Positions 7,868 to 17,172 of a stretch of DNA of 64,000 nucleotides are shown piece by piece. The notes under the pieces are model-generated. The model searched no databases, had not been told where the DNA came from, and saw only the letters and a program-made list of their open reading frames with translations. Both the position numbers and the translations under genes were made by a program. Every line of letters starts with the position of its first letter. Position 1 is the stretch's first letter. This DNA is from JAGNDO01 sp963704975 (lineage in GTDB: Bacteria; Chloroflexota; Anaerolineae; Caldilineales; Caldilineaceae): contig CAVPIK010000003.1 in assembly GCA_963704975.1 (NCBI GenBank), positions 248,001-312,000 of the forward strand. Reading direction: 5' to 3'.

Positions 7868-8972
7868 ATGTTCAAGTCCTATTTTTAGAGTCTTACCCCG
7901 AATTGGGGTGATGGTGCTGTTGGCTGGCCTACTTGTGGCCTGCCAGCCTGTCGCAGATCTGCCCATGGGCGGGGTTGGGGAACCGGCGTCCCCGGACCCC
8001 ACGACCCTGGTCGTGGCCACCCATAGCTCCTTCGCCGTCAGCGAAGCGGTGATCGCTGGTTTTGAAGATCTTCACAACGCCAAAGTCCAGTTCTTGGATC
8101 TGGGCGATGCCGGCGAGGCCCTCAACAAGGTGATCCTGAGCAAGGACGCGCCCCTGGCCGACCTCTTCTACGGCACGGACAACACCTTTCTCAGCCGAGC
8201 CTTGGCCGCAGACATTTTTGTGCCCTACGCTTCGCCCAACCTGGCCCAGATCCCCGACGAGCTGAAGTTGGACCCGGAAAATCGTCTGCTGCCCGTGGAC
8301 TTCGGCTTCATCAACCTCAACGCCGACCGGGCTTGGTTTGCCGACAAGGGACTGGCCCTGCCCACCACCTTGGAAGATCTGATCGATCCGGCCTACAAAG
8401 GGCTGCTGGCCGTGCAGAACCCGGCCACCTCGTCGCCGGGCATGGCCTTTCTGCTGGCCACCATCGGCCATTTTGGACCCGACGGCTATTTGGACTTCTG
8501 GCGCGCTCTGCGGGAAAATGATGTCCTGATCAGCGACGGCTGGAGCGAGTCCTACTTTAATCACTTCACCGTCGGCTCCGGCGGCGCGGGGGATCGGCCC
8601 TTGGTGGTCAGCTACACCACCAGCCCCCCGGCGGATGTGCTCTACGCCGAGGACGGGCGCACGGAACCGGCCAGCGTCAACATCAACCCGGCGGACGGCA
8701 CCTTCCGCCAGATCGAGTTTGTGGGCATTTTGCAGGGCACCAAGCAGCCCGCCCTGGCCCAGGCTTTCGTGGATTTCCTGCTGGACCTGCCCTTCCAAGA
8801 AGACATCCCCCTGCAGATGTTTGTCTATCCCGCCAACACCGGCGCGGCCCTGCCCGATCTCTTCGTCCAGTTTGGCGAAACCCCCACGGACCCGGCCCAG
8901 GTCGATCCCGCCGCCATCGAGGCCAACCGGGAAAGTTGGATCAAGGCCTGGACGGAGGTCATGCTGCGTTAA
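7868..8972 (+). CDS. thiB: Thiamine ABC transporter substrate-binding lipoprotein (ThiB-like)
   Basis: ATG 7868 follows AAGGAG. Read literally it meets TAG after six codons. Reducing the T run at 7882-7886 from five to four gives a normal lipoprotein leader ending in the lipobox GLLVAC. The rest (about 360 residues) is a type 2 periplasmic binding protein like ThiB, with VVATHSSF, FYGTDNTFL and LPVDFGFINLN segments. It should capture thiamine or its phosphates outside the cell. The TPP riboswitch upstream fixes the substrate class. No permease (ThiP) or ATPase (ThiQ) gene is adjacent, so they must be elsewhere or shared. Confidence 0.9.
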
Positions 8973-8973
8973 A

Positions 8974-9172
8974 CGATTAGCTGTAACAACCAAGGCAGGC
9001 TAGCCCCCGCCGGTTGAGTAGGTCGGGGCAGTTTCCGACCGTATCGAAACCAGCGGGGGCGGGTTGACCCACTTGGTTTCGATACGGCCTCCCTCTCAGG
9101 TTAGCGGAGATCTGTGGTCAACTCGGCCTACTCAACCGGCGTTGGCTTGTATGCCTTGGTTGTTACGATTAG
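8974..9172. repeat. Repeat family A, copy A2 (full, with outer arms)
   Basis: The core runs from CCGGTTGAGTAGGTCGGGG to CCTACTCAACCGG, with GTATCGAAACC and GGTTTCGATAC as an inner palindrome. Outer arms TAACAACCAAGGCA (near 8983) and its complement (near 9150) extend the inverted repeat to about 200 bases. No open reading frame lies inside. Confidence 0.9.
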
Positions 9173-9223
9173 CTCGTAGTAGACGCTTTAACGCCTATTA
9201 CGAACAAAAGGAACCATAATTCC

Positions 9224-10444
9224 ATGCCCAATCCATCCCAGACCGGCCCCTCCACCGCCAGCGTCCACGGCGGCAAATCCCGCAAGCCGGGTGACCAATT
9301 GTTGGTCGATCCCATCGTCCACAGCGTGACCTATGCCTTCGACAGCACCGAGGCCATGCTCGACTTTGCCCAAGAGAAGAAGCTGACCGGCGAGAGCGAG
9401 CGCATGGACTATGGCCGCTATGACAACCCCACCCGCCGGGCCGCGGAGCGCAAACTGGCCGCCCTGGAATCCGCCGACGGCAACCCCTACGACGAGGTCG
9501 ACGCCATCCTCACGGCCAGCGGCATGGCGGCCATCACTGGGCTGCTGCTGACGTTGCTCAAGGCCGGGGATCACCTGATCGTCACCGAGAGCTGTTATAG
9601 CGGAACCCACAACTTTTGCACCAAGTTTTTGCCCCGCTACGGCGTCGAGGCCACCGCGGTCCCTGGCACGGATCTGACCGCTTACGCTGACGCTATCAGA
9701 CCCAACACCCGGCTCATCTTGGCTGAAAGCCCGTCCAATCCCTTCAACCGCTGTTTGGATTTGAGGGGACTGGCCGAGCTTGCCCAAAAACATGGCCTGC
9801 TCACCGTGGTGGACAACACCTTCGCCACCCCCTTCAACAGCCGCCCGCTGGATCTGGGCATCAACTTCGTCGTCCACAGCGTGACCAAATATCTGGCCGG
9901 GCACAACGACCTCATGGCCGGGGTCATCATCGGCTCGGCGTGGGAGATGGCCGGGCTGCGGGGGATTCAGAACGAGTTGGGCATGGTGGCGGACCCCAAT
10001 ACCTGCTACAATATCATCCGCGGGGTCAAGACCTTTGGCCTGCGCATGGCCCGGCACAACGCCAACGCCCAGGCCGTGGCCGAATTTCTGGAAAGCCACC
10101 CGGCGGTGGAGCGGGTCTGGTACGCCGGTCTGCCCTCCCACCCGGACCACGAGCTGGCCAAGACGCAGATGAGCGGCTTTGGCGGCGTGGTCAGCTTCGA
10201 GCTGGCGGACCACGCCGCGGCCGCCCGCTTTGCCGACGCCCTCACCCTGCCCACCCTGGGCGGCAGCCTGGGCGGGGTGGACTCGTTGATCCACCAGCCG
10301 TGGATCCTCAGCCACTACGAAACCCCGCCCGCCGAGCGCGCCCGCCTGGGCATCCGCGACGGGCTGATCCGCCTGGCCGTGGGCATTGAAGACACGGCGG
10401 ATCTGGTGGCGGATTTGGCCCAGGCGTTGACAGCAATCGAGTAA
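9224..10444 (+). CDS. Trans-sulfuration PLP enzyme (cystathionine gamma-lyase/synthase family)
   Basis: A 406-residue, intact Cys/Met-metabolism fold-type I enzyme. The PLP lysine is in SVTKYLAGHND near residue 221. Also visible are TASGMAAI (phosphate-binding loop), RYDNPTRR and VDNTFATPFN. The family includes cystathionine gamma-lyase, cystathionine beta-lyase, O-acetylhomoserine sulfhydrylase and methionine gamma-lyase, and sequence reading alone cannot choose among them. The enzyme is cytosolic. The start at ATG 9224 follows AAAAGGA. Repeat elements A2 and A3 flank it on both sides, so it is probably monocistronic. Confidence 0.88.
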   Translation: MPNPSQTGPSTASVHGGKSRKPGDQLLVDPIVHSVTYAFDSTEAMLDFAQEKKLTGESERMDYGRYDNPTRRAAERKLAALESADGNPYDEVDAILTASGMAAITGLLLTLLKAGDHLIVTESCYSGTHNFCTKFLPRYGVEATAVPGTDLTAYADAIRPNTRLILAESPSNPFNRCLDLRGLAELAQKHGLLTVVDNTFATPFNSRPLDLGINFVVHSVTKYLAGHNDLMAGVIIGSAWEMAGLRGIQNELGMVADPNTCYNIIRGVKTFGLRMARHNANAQAVAEFLESHPAVERVWYAGLPSHPDHELAKTQMSGFGGVVSFELADHAAAARFADALTLPTLGGSLGGVDSLIHQPWILSHYETPPAERARLGIRDGLIRLAVGIEDTADLVADLAQALTAIE

Positions 10445-10499
10445 TGCGTATCGAGGTATGAATGTGGTTGACCAGGTTTCTGCTCGAACCATCCATGCC

Positions 10500-10656
10500 A
10501 GCGTCGGTTGAGTAGGCCGGGTTAACCACGGATTTACGCGATCAATGGAAGAAGGCCGTATCGAAACCAAAGCGGGTCAACCCGCTTTGGTTTCGATACG
10601 CCGCCGAGTACCTGAATGGTCAGCGGAGATTTCGGCGGCGGCTACTCAACCGACGC
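10500..10656. repeat. Repeat family A, copy A3 (full)
   Basis: Begins GCGTCGGTTGAGTAGGCCGG and ends CTACTCAACCGACGC as terminal inverted repeats. The inner palindrome is TATCGAAACCAAAGCGGG against its complement. It fills most of the gap before the beta-lactamase-like gene. Confidence 0.9.
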
Positions 10657-10681
10657 TACTCTTATTCAGAAAGGCACACCC

Positions 10682-11885
10682 ATGACGACCGATCTCACCC
10701 CAATCACCAACCCCGCTTCACTTGGCTTTTCGCCCGCCCGACTCTCCCGCATCCGCCCGACCATGCAGCGCTATGTGGACGCGGGCAAGTTGGCCGGGGT
10801 GCAGACCGTGATCATGCGCCGGGGACAGGTGATCCACCACGAATGCGTGGGGATGCGCACCATCGAGGACGCCCAGCCCCTGACCCCGGACACGATCTAT
10901 CGCATCTATTCCATGACCAAGCCCATCACCACCGTGGCCGCGCTCATGCTGTACGAGGAGGGGCGTTTTCACCTCTACGACCCGGTGGCCGACTATCTGC
11001 CCGCCTTCAAGGATGTGCAGGTCTGCGCGCGGTCCGGGCGTGCTGGGGCCGGAACTGGTCAAGCCGTCCACGCCCATGACCATCCACCATTTGATGACCC
11101 ACACCGGCGGTCTCAGCTACGGCTGGTTCGAGGACACGCCGGTGGATGCCCTCTACCGCAAGGCAAATATAATGGAACCGGCTGCCAGTCGGGACGAGTG
11201 GTTGGCAAAGGCGGCAAGTCTGCCTCTGGTCAGCCACCCTGGCGCGGCGTGGCGCTACAGCATTTCGACCGATGTGCTGGGCTGTCTGGTGGAGGTGCTC
11301 TCCGGCATGAAGTTGGGCGATTTCTTCCAAGAGCGTATTTTTGGGCCGCTGGGCATGACCGACACAGATTTCCACGTCCCGGCGCAGAAGGTGGATCGCT
11401 TCGCCGCGGTCTATGGGCCGGGCCTCCAGGTGGTGGACGCACCCACATCCGGCCAGTTCACCCAGACCGACCGCGCCCAAAGCGGCGGTGGCGGACTGGT
11501 CAGCACCGCCGCGGACTATCTGCGTTTTGCCCAAATGTTGATGAATATGGGAAAGTTGGACGGGGAACGACTGCTGGGGCGCAAGACCGTGGAGTTGATG
11601 ACTTTGGACCATCTGCCCGCCGCGCTCAAGCCCATCGCCGTCGGCATTTCGCCCGTGCGGGGCTGCGGGTTTGGCCTGGGCGTGCAAGTGGTGGAAAATG
11701 TGGCGGCGTCTATGCGCCTGGGGAGTGTGGGGGCGTACGGCTGGGGCGGCGCGGCCAACACCGACTTCTGGGTCGATCCCAAAGAGGAGATCATCGGCCT
11801 CTTCATGACCCAGTTCATGCCCTCGGACACCTACAACGCCCGTCGGGATTTCCGCAATCTGGTCTATCAAGCCCTGGTGGACTAA
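10682..11885 (+). CDS. Serine hydrolase, class C beta-lactamase family, frameshifted
   Basis: The SxxK motif SMTK lies near residue 77, RYSISTDVLG is the Tyr-containing second motif, and GWGGAAN replaces the KTG box, as in esterase-type family VIII enzymes. Hence a carboxylesterase or D-aminopeptidase-like role is as likely as beta-lactam hydrolysis. No signal peptide is seen. One frame change near 11020-11030 (+1) separates the first 115 residues from the rest. Total length is about 400 residues. It ends at a strong bidirectional terminator. Confidence 0.82.
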
Positions 11886-11938
11886 AAATCTCCCAATCTC
11901 TTAATCGCTGCGATTAAGAAGATTGGGAGATTTTTCTT
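11884..11938. terminator. Bidirectional terminator between convergent genes
   Basis: AAAAATCTCCCAATCTCTTAATCG pairs with CGATTAAGAAGATTGGGAGATTTTT around a tiny loop. It overlaps the stop codon of the glutaredoxin gene on the other strand. Its arms use the same AATCTCCC/TTAATCGCT words found at 37.9 and 63.2 kb. Confidence 0.88.
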
Positions 11939-12209
11939 ACATCATAGCGCTCAGTTTGGCCGAAAGTTCGGCGGTGCGGGGTTCGGTTAGGGTGCTGCCG
12001 TCGGGGAAGATCAGGGTGGGGACGCTGTGGTTGCCCCGGTTGATGCGCTCCACAATGGCCTGGGCATCCACATCGTGGGAGATGTTGATCTCGTCGTAGG
12101 CCACGCCCATGCTGTCCATGACCCGCTTGGCCCGCCAGCAGTCTGGGCACCATTTGGTTGTGTACATAATAATCTTCAACTTTTCGCTCGTCTGGCTATT
12201 CGTCAGCAT
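11937..12209 (-). CDS. Glutaredoxin-like thiol-disulfide protein (mycoredoxin type)
   Basis: A 90-residue thioredoxin-fold protein with the active site WCPDCW (Cys 21 and 24), the cis-Pro segment SVPTLIF and a C-terminal GS turn. Single-domain proteins of this size with WCPxC reduce mixed disulfides formed with mycothiol, bacillithiol or glutathione; which thiol this organism uses is unknown. ATG 12209 has no strong Shine-Dalgarno site; MYTTKWC begins at an internal Met (residue 15), a possible alternative start. The flanking oxidase gene is divergent. Confidence 0.85.
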   Translation of the reverse strand: MLTNSQTSEKLKIIMYTTKWCPDCWRAKRVMDSMGVAYDEINISHDVDAQAIVERINRGNHSVPTLIFPDGSTLTEPRTAELSAKLSAMM

Positions 12210-12316
12210 GTGCTCTCCTCGGTTTGATGGGTTCTCCCGCCCGCAGGTCGGTCCGACTGGTCAAGAATAGCACAGATTTCCCCACCGCCAGTATTCACCC
12301 TTCCCAAGAGGCTCCC

Positions 12317-15300
12317 ATGACCACCCAATTCGCCCCTTCGTCCACCCTTTCTGCCCAAGACATGCGCGCCGTGACCGATGCCCACGCCGACCTGGCCGCG
12401 GAACTGGGCCGGGTCCTGGCCGGGGAGGTGCGCTTTGACGGCTTCACCCGTATGCTCTACAGCACGGACGCCAGCCTCTTCCAGATCATGCCCGTGGGCG
12501 TGGTGATCCCCAAGCACGCCGACGATGTGCAGGCCGCGGTGGAGATTGCGGCCCGCCACGGCATCCCCATCTTGCCCCGGGGCGCGGGCAGTTCCTTGGC
12601 CGGACAGGCCGTGGGCACGGCGTTGGTGATGGACTTCAGCAAATACATGGACCGTATCGAGGCCGTGGACCCGGAGGCCCGCCGGGTGCGCACCCAGCCG
12701 GGGATCAGCGTGGCCGCCCTCAACCGGCAGGTGGCTCGCCACGGCCTGATGTTGGGACCGGACCCGGCCAGCGGGGATCGGGCCACCATGGGCGGCAGCG
12801 TGGGCAACAACGCCACGGGATCCCACAGCATCCTCTATGGCATGATGGCGGACAATGTCCACGAGATCAGCGCCATCCTCGCGGACGGCAGTCGGGCCGT
12901 GTTTGGTCCCGAACCCGTGGAGAACCTGGACGCGTTGGGAAGAAGTGAGGGCCTCAAAGGGCAAATCTATCGAGAGCTGCCCAAGCTTCATCAACAAAAA
13001 TATGGCACAAATCCTAGCCCGTTGGCCGAAGCATTGGCGGCGGGCTTCGGGCTACAATTTGGACCGCCTGGCCGCCGCCCTGCTTCCGGCGGACCAGCGG
13101 GGACGGTTGAGCGCGTCCAGCCCCTTCCGCCCGGCCATTGTGGACCCCACCCGCATCGACCGCTTCAACATCGCCCAACTGCTCACGGGCAGCGAGGGCA
13201 CGTTGGCCGTGACCACCGAATTGGTGATGAATTTGGTGCCCCGGCCCACCCGCACCGGGCTGGCGGTGATCCCCTTCGCCACGTTGTTGGAAGCGTGCGC
13301 CGCCATCACCGATGTGCTGGAGACCGACCCCAGCGCCGCCGAACTGCTGGACAAACAGCTCATGGACCTGGCCCGGGCCCAGCCGGAATGGGCCAAGAAG
13401 CTGCACTTTGTGACCGGCGACCCGGAGGCCGTGCTGTTGGTGGAATATTACGGCGAGACCGAGGCCGAATTGACCGTCAAGCTGGCCCATTTTGAGCAAC
13501 ACATGGCGGCTCGGGGCTGGCGGGGCGCGGTGACCCGGCTGCTCAATCCCGCTCACCAAGCCGACGTGTGGAGCGTGCGCAAGGCCGGGCTCAACCTGCT
13601 CATGTCCCGGCGCGGGGACTTCAAGCCCGTGCCCGGCATCGAGGATGTGAGCGTGCCGCCGGAGCGCTTGGCCGACTATTTGGGCGAGATTCTGGCCTTT
13701 TGCGAGCAGCGCAGCGACGGCGGGCGCAGCATTCCGGGCGTGGCGGTCTATGCCCACGCCTCCGCGGGCTGTCTGCATGTGCGGCCTCTGCTCAACGTCA
13801 AGACCGAGCACGGGCTGGCCTTGTTGGCCGAGGTCAGCCGCTTTGCCGCCGGGCTGGCGGTCAAATATGGCGGCATCATGAGCGGCGAGCACGGGGACGG
13901 CTTGGCCCGCACGGATCTCAATCCCATCGTCTTTGGGCCGGAGCTTTACGCGGCGTTGAAAGAAGTCAAAGCTATCTTCGACCCGAACAATCGGCTCAAC
14001 CCAGGCAAGATTGTGGACGGCCCGGCGGCGAAGACGTCTGATTTGTCTGCGAAGACGGACTTCTGGGCCGACAAACCCCTGCGCACCGGCCCCACCTATC
14101 ACACCATCGAGCTGCAAACCGTCTTCGACTGGGGCGCGGACGGCGGCTACGCCCCGGCCATCGAAATGTGCAACGGGGCCGGGGTCTGCCGCAAGCTGGG
14201 CGCGGGGACCATGTGCCCCAGCTTCCAGGCCACCCGAGACGAGCGGGACAGCACCCGAGGCCGGGCCAACTCCCTGCGCAACGCCCTGGCCGGGCGCATC
14301 CCGTCCGACAGAACTCTTCTCCGACGAGATGTACGGGGCCATGGACCTCTGCCTGGGCTGCAAGGCCTGCGCCACCGAATGCCCCTCCGCCGTGGACATG
14401 GCCAAGATCAAGGCCGAATATCTGGTCCACTATTACCACGCCAACGGCCTGCCCTGGTTCAACCGGCTGATGGGCTGGCTGCCCAAGATCAACAAACTGC
14501 TCTTCCGCTTGGCCCCGGCGCTGATCCCCGCGGTCAACTGGGGTCTGCGCACCCGCCATCGCCAAAGCCATCATGGCCCGCATCGGCGTCTCCCCGCAAC
14601 GCACCCTGCCCGCGTATGATCCGCAGAGTTTTGACGCCTGGTTTGCAATGCACAATGCACAATTGACAATGCACAATGGGGCGGGCGACCCAATCCCCAA
14701 TCCCCAATCCCCAACCCCCGTCTTGTTCTTCGCCGACACCTGGACCAATTACAACGACACCCAGGTCGGGCGGGACATGGTGAAGCTGCTGGAGGCGGCG
14801 GGCTATCAGATCTTGGTGGACAACCGCCGGGAATGTTGCGGACGTCCGCTGATCACCGGCGGCCAGGCGGACAAGGCCCGGCGCAATGTGGATCACAACG
14901 TGGCCTTGCTGGCCCCCTACGCGGCCCAGGGCATCCCCATCATCGGCGCGGAGCCGAGCTGCATTCTGACCATCCGGGACGAATATTTGACCCTGGCATC
15001 GGACAAAGAGCGGGCAAAACTGGTGGCGGAGAACTGTTTCACTGTTGAGGAGTTTGTGGTGCGGGAGATCGGGGCGGGCCGCTTTGCGCCCAAGTGGAAG
15101 GCCAACCCCGGCAAGGCGTTGCTCCACGGCCACTGCCATCACAAAGCCCTGGTGGGGAACGAGTCCAGCGTGGCCGCGCTCAAGGCCGCTGGCTACAGCG
15201 TGGAGGTCATCCCCTCCGGCTGCTGCGGCATGGCCGGGGACTTCGGCTACGAGCGGGATCACTACGACGTCAGCCGGGCCATCGGCGAAGACCGGCTGCT

Positions 15301-15436
15301 CCCCGCCGTGCGGGCCGCGGCCGCGGACACGGTCATCGTCGCCAGCGGCACAAGCTGCCGTCACCAGATCGGCGACTTCACCGAGCGGGAGGCGGTGCAT
15401 TTGGTGGAGGCGTTGGTTAAAGCGTTGGCCGATTGA
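12317..15436 (+). CDS. FAD-linked oxidase with Fe-S and CCG domains (glycolate/D-lactate dehydrogenase type), frameshifted
   Basis: The N-terminal FAD_binding_4 domain (RGAGSSLAGQAVG, GGSVGNNATGSHS) is followed by a GlcD-type C-terminal FAD domain (MSGEHGDGLART). Next come a ferredoxin-like segment (CLGCKACATECP) and two heterodisulfide-reductase-like CCG motifs (RECCGRP, SGCCGMAGDFGYE). Such one-chain enzymes oxidise D-2-hydroxy acids and pass electrons to the quinone pool. Three +1 frame changes occur near 12990, 14307 and 14552. Between the Fe-S and CCG parts, in frame, lie about 75 bases of intergenic-type word repeat. The chain is about 1040 residues, slightly long for the family. Confidence 0.85.
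14646..14720. repeat. STRR-like word repeats inside the FAD-linked oxidase gene
   Basis: Units of CAATGCACAATGCACAATTGA are followed by repeated CCCCAAT heptamers. They are translated as AMHNAQLTMHN and PIPNPQSPTP, an odd linker between conserved domains. The same words occur in gaps at 40.65 and 53.5 kb. Confidence 0.85.
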
Positions 15437-15516
15437 GCTATTCGTCTTGCGGGGTGGGCGTCACATTTTTTTGAAACAAGAATGTTCGGATGCGAGTGGC
15501 CTGCGTTTGATGAAGA

Positions 15517-15695
15517 TGGGCATTCCGGGAAAGGGCCGGTTCTTGTTGGGTTGAGTGAATGGTCTTGGCCCATTCCCGGAAAGGTCGAAAGCCGCCCACC
15601 AATCCCGGAATGGGCCGATGAATCTGCCCAAACGCAGCAAGAACCGGCCCTTTCCGGGATTGCCCCCTTCGTTTCCAAAGTCTCGCTGGGGTGGA
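15517..15695. repeat. Repeat family C, copy C1
   Basis: Two inverted modules. The first runs TTCCGGGAAAGGGCCGGTTC to GGCCCATTCCCGGAA. The second runs TCCCGGAATGGGCC to GAACCGGCCCTTTCCGGGA, then GATTGCCCCCTT and TTTCCAAAG. A second copy at 50.0 kb has the modules in swapped order. With D1 it fills the 15437-15779 gap. Confidence 0.85.
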
Positions 15696-15728
15696 ACCGC
15701 CCCACCACACAGACTCCCCTATGCTCGC

Positions 15729-15759
15729 AGAGTTCGCACCCCCTGGTGCGAACGGTCAT
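15729..15759. repeat. Repeat family D, copy D1
   Basis: GAGTTCGCACCCCCTGGTG followed by CGAACGGTCAT. It ends only about 10 bases before the Shine-Dalgarno site of the patatin gene, so it may lie in its leader. Confidence 0.75.
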
Positions 15760-15779
15760 TGACGCAACAGGAGAAAATC

Positions 15780-16640
15780 ATGAAAATCGGACTAGCACTA
15801 GGCGGAGGCGGTGCCCGCGGCGCGGCCCACTTCGGCGTCTTGAAGGAACTGGATCGCCTGGGCATCGTACCGGATCTGATCACCGGGACCAGTGTGGGCG
15901 GGCTGGTGGGGGCCATGGTGGCCGCGGGCCACAGCATGGACCAGATGACCACCTTCTTTCAAAAACTGAGCCTGACCGCCATCTATGCCCTGCCCAACAG
16001 CGTGCCCGCCTTCAGCAGCAACGCCAAGGTGGAACGCATGTTGGAAGAGCTTTTTGGCCGCATCACCTTTGCGGATCTTAAGATTCCCCTGGCCGTGGTG
16101 ACCGCGGATCTGGTCAGCCGCCGGGAGGTGATCCTGGACGAGGGGGATCTGGTCTCCGCCATCATGGCCACCACCAGCTTGCCCGTCCTCCTGCCGCCGG
16201 TGATCCGGGATGGCTGTGCGCTGGTGGATGGGGGCGTACTCAACAACACCCCCTTCGACATTGCCCGGGGCCGGGGGGCCACCTTTGTGATCGCCGTGGA
16301 CCTCTCCAACACCTTGCCCTACGAGATCGAGCCGGAGGCCAAATCGAGCGGGTCGAGTCTGCTGGACGCCCTGCCCATCCCCCACACCCGGCGCACCTGG
16401 CAGGTGATCTCGGCCATCAACGACATCATTTCCAGCACCTCCCTCAACGCCCGCCTGGCCCTGCACCCGCCGGACATCCTGTTGCAGCCCGAGATGGACA
16501 AGGTTGCGTTCTTCGACTCGACTCAATGGAAAGAGGGCATGGCCGCCGGCCAGGCCGCCGTGCTTGAGGTGGAGGACCAATTCGTCAAGTTGAAAAAGCG
16601 CATTGACAAAGCAGCCAAAACTCCCGCCGTACACGCCTGA
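15780..16640 (+). CDS. Patatin-like phospholipase (RssA/YchK-type)
   Basis: A 286-residue intact patatin. GGGGARG forms the oxyanion hole at residues 8-14, GTSVG carries Ser 38, and DGGVLNN near residue 150 carries the dyad Asp. The compact bacterial RssA-like form is usually cytosolic with unknown substrate. ATG 15780 follows CAGGAG. A thioesterase gene follows 28 bases later on the same strand, a plausible lipid-related pair. Confidence 0.9.
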   Translation: MKIGLALGGGGARGAAHFGVLKELDRLGIVPDLITGTSVGGLVGAMVAAGHSMDQMTTFFQKLSLTAIYALPNSVPAFSSNAKVERMLEELFGRITFADLKIPLAVVTADLVSRREVILDEGDLVSAIMATTSLPVLLPPVIRDGCALVDGGVLNNTPFDIARGRGATFVIAVDLSNTLPYEIEPEAKSSGSSLLDALPIPHTRRTWQVISAINDIISSTSLNARLALHPPDILLQPEMDKVAFFDSTQWKEGMAAGQAAVLEVEDQFVKLKKRIDKAAKTPAVHA

Positions 16641-16668
16641 TCCAACGACTCAAAAGAAAGCACACCTC

Positions 16669-17109
16669 ATGGACAACCTGCTGGCCGACTACCCTGCTGT
16701 GATCGAATTCCCCATCCACTGGGGCGAGATGGACGCCTTCAACCATGTGAACAACGTGGTCTATTTCCGCTACTTTGAGAGCGGACGCATCGCCTTCTTC
16801 GACGCCCTGAACGTGGAGGGCTTCACCACCACGGACGGCGTGGGGCCGATTTTGGCGTCCATCGACTGCAAATTCAAGTTCCCCCTCACCTTCCCCGACA
16901 CCGTGGCCGTGGGCACCAAGATCACCGAGGTGGGCGAAGACCGCTTCACCATGCACCACCGGGTGGTCAGCCGCCGCCACAACCGCATCGCCGCCGAGGG
17001 AGACGGGGTCGTCGTCACCTTCGACTACGCCGCCGGGCGCAAGGCCCCCATCCCCGCCGCTGTGCGGGAAGCACTGGTTTTGCACAGCACCAAGCCTGTG
17101 ATAGATTGA
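16669..17109 (+). CDS. Acyl-CoA thioesterase, 4HBT hotdog family
   Basis: A 146-residue hotdog protein with the 4HBT signature WGEMDAFNHVNNVVYFRYFE near the N-terminus; the Asp in EMDAFNH is the usual catalytic residue. The family hydrolyses acyl-CoA or 4-hydroxybenzoyl-CoA thioesters; chain length cannot be read from sequence. It lies 28 bases after the patatin gene, consistent with one transcript handling fatty-acyl turnover. Confidence 0.87.
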   Translation: MDNLLADYPAVIEFPIHWGEMDAFNHVNNVVYFRYFESGRIAFFDALNVEGFTTTDGVGPILASIDCKFKFPLTFPDTVAVGTKITEVGEDRFTMHHRVVSRRHNRIAAEGDGVVVTFDYAAGRKAPIPAAVREALVLHSTKPVID

Positions 17110-17172
17110 GTGGTTTGACTAAACTGCTTTAGCCGCCAATTCAATCTGATTCATTCCATTGAGGGTTTTCTT

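Noticed and set aside
8974..9172. Insertion sequence at family A copies
   Set aside because: Copies contain no open reading frame for a transposase. They can only be non-autonomous elements or REP-like repeats.
10682..11885. Beta-lactam resistance gene
   Set aside because: The fold and SxxK motif fit, but the KTG box is replaced, no signal peptide is seen and family VIII esterases share the pattern.
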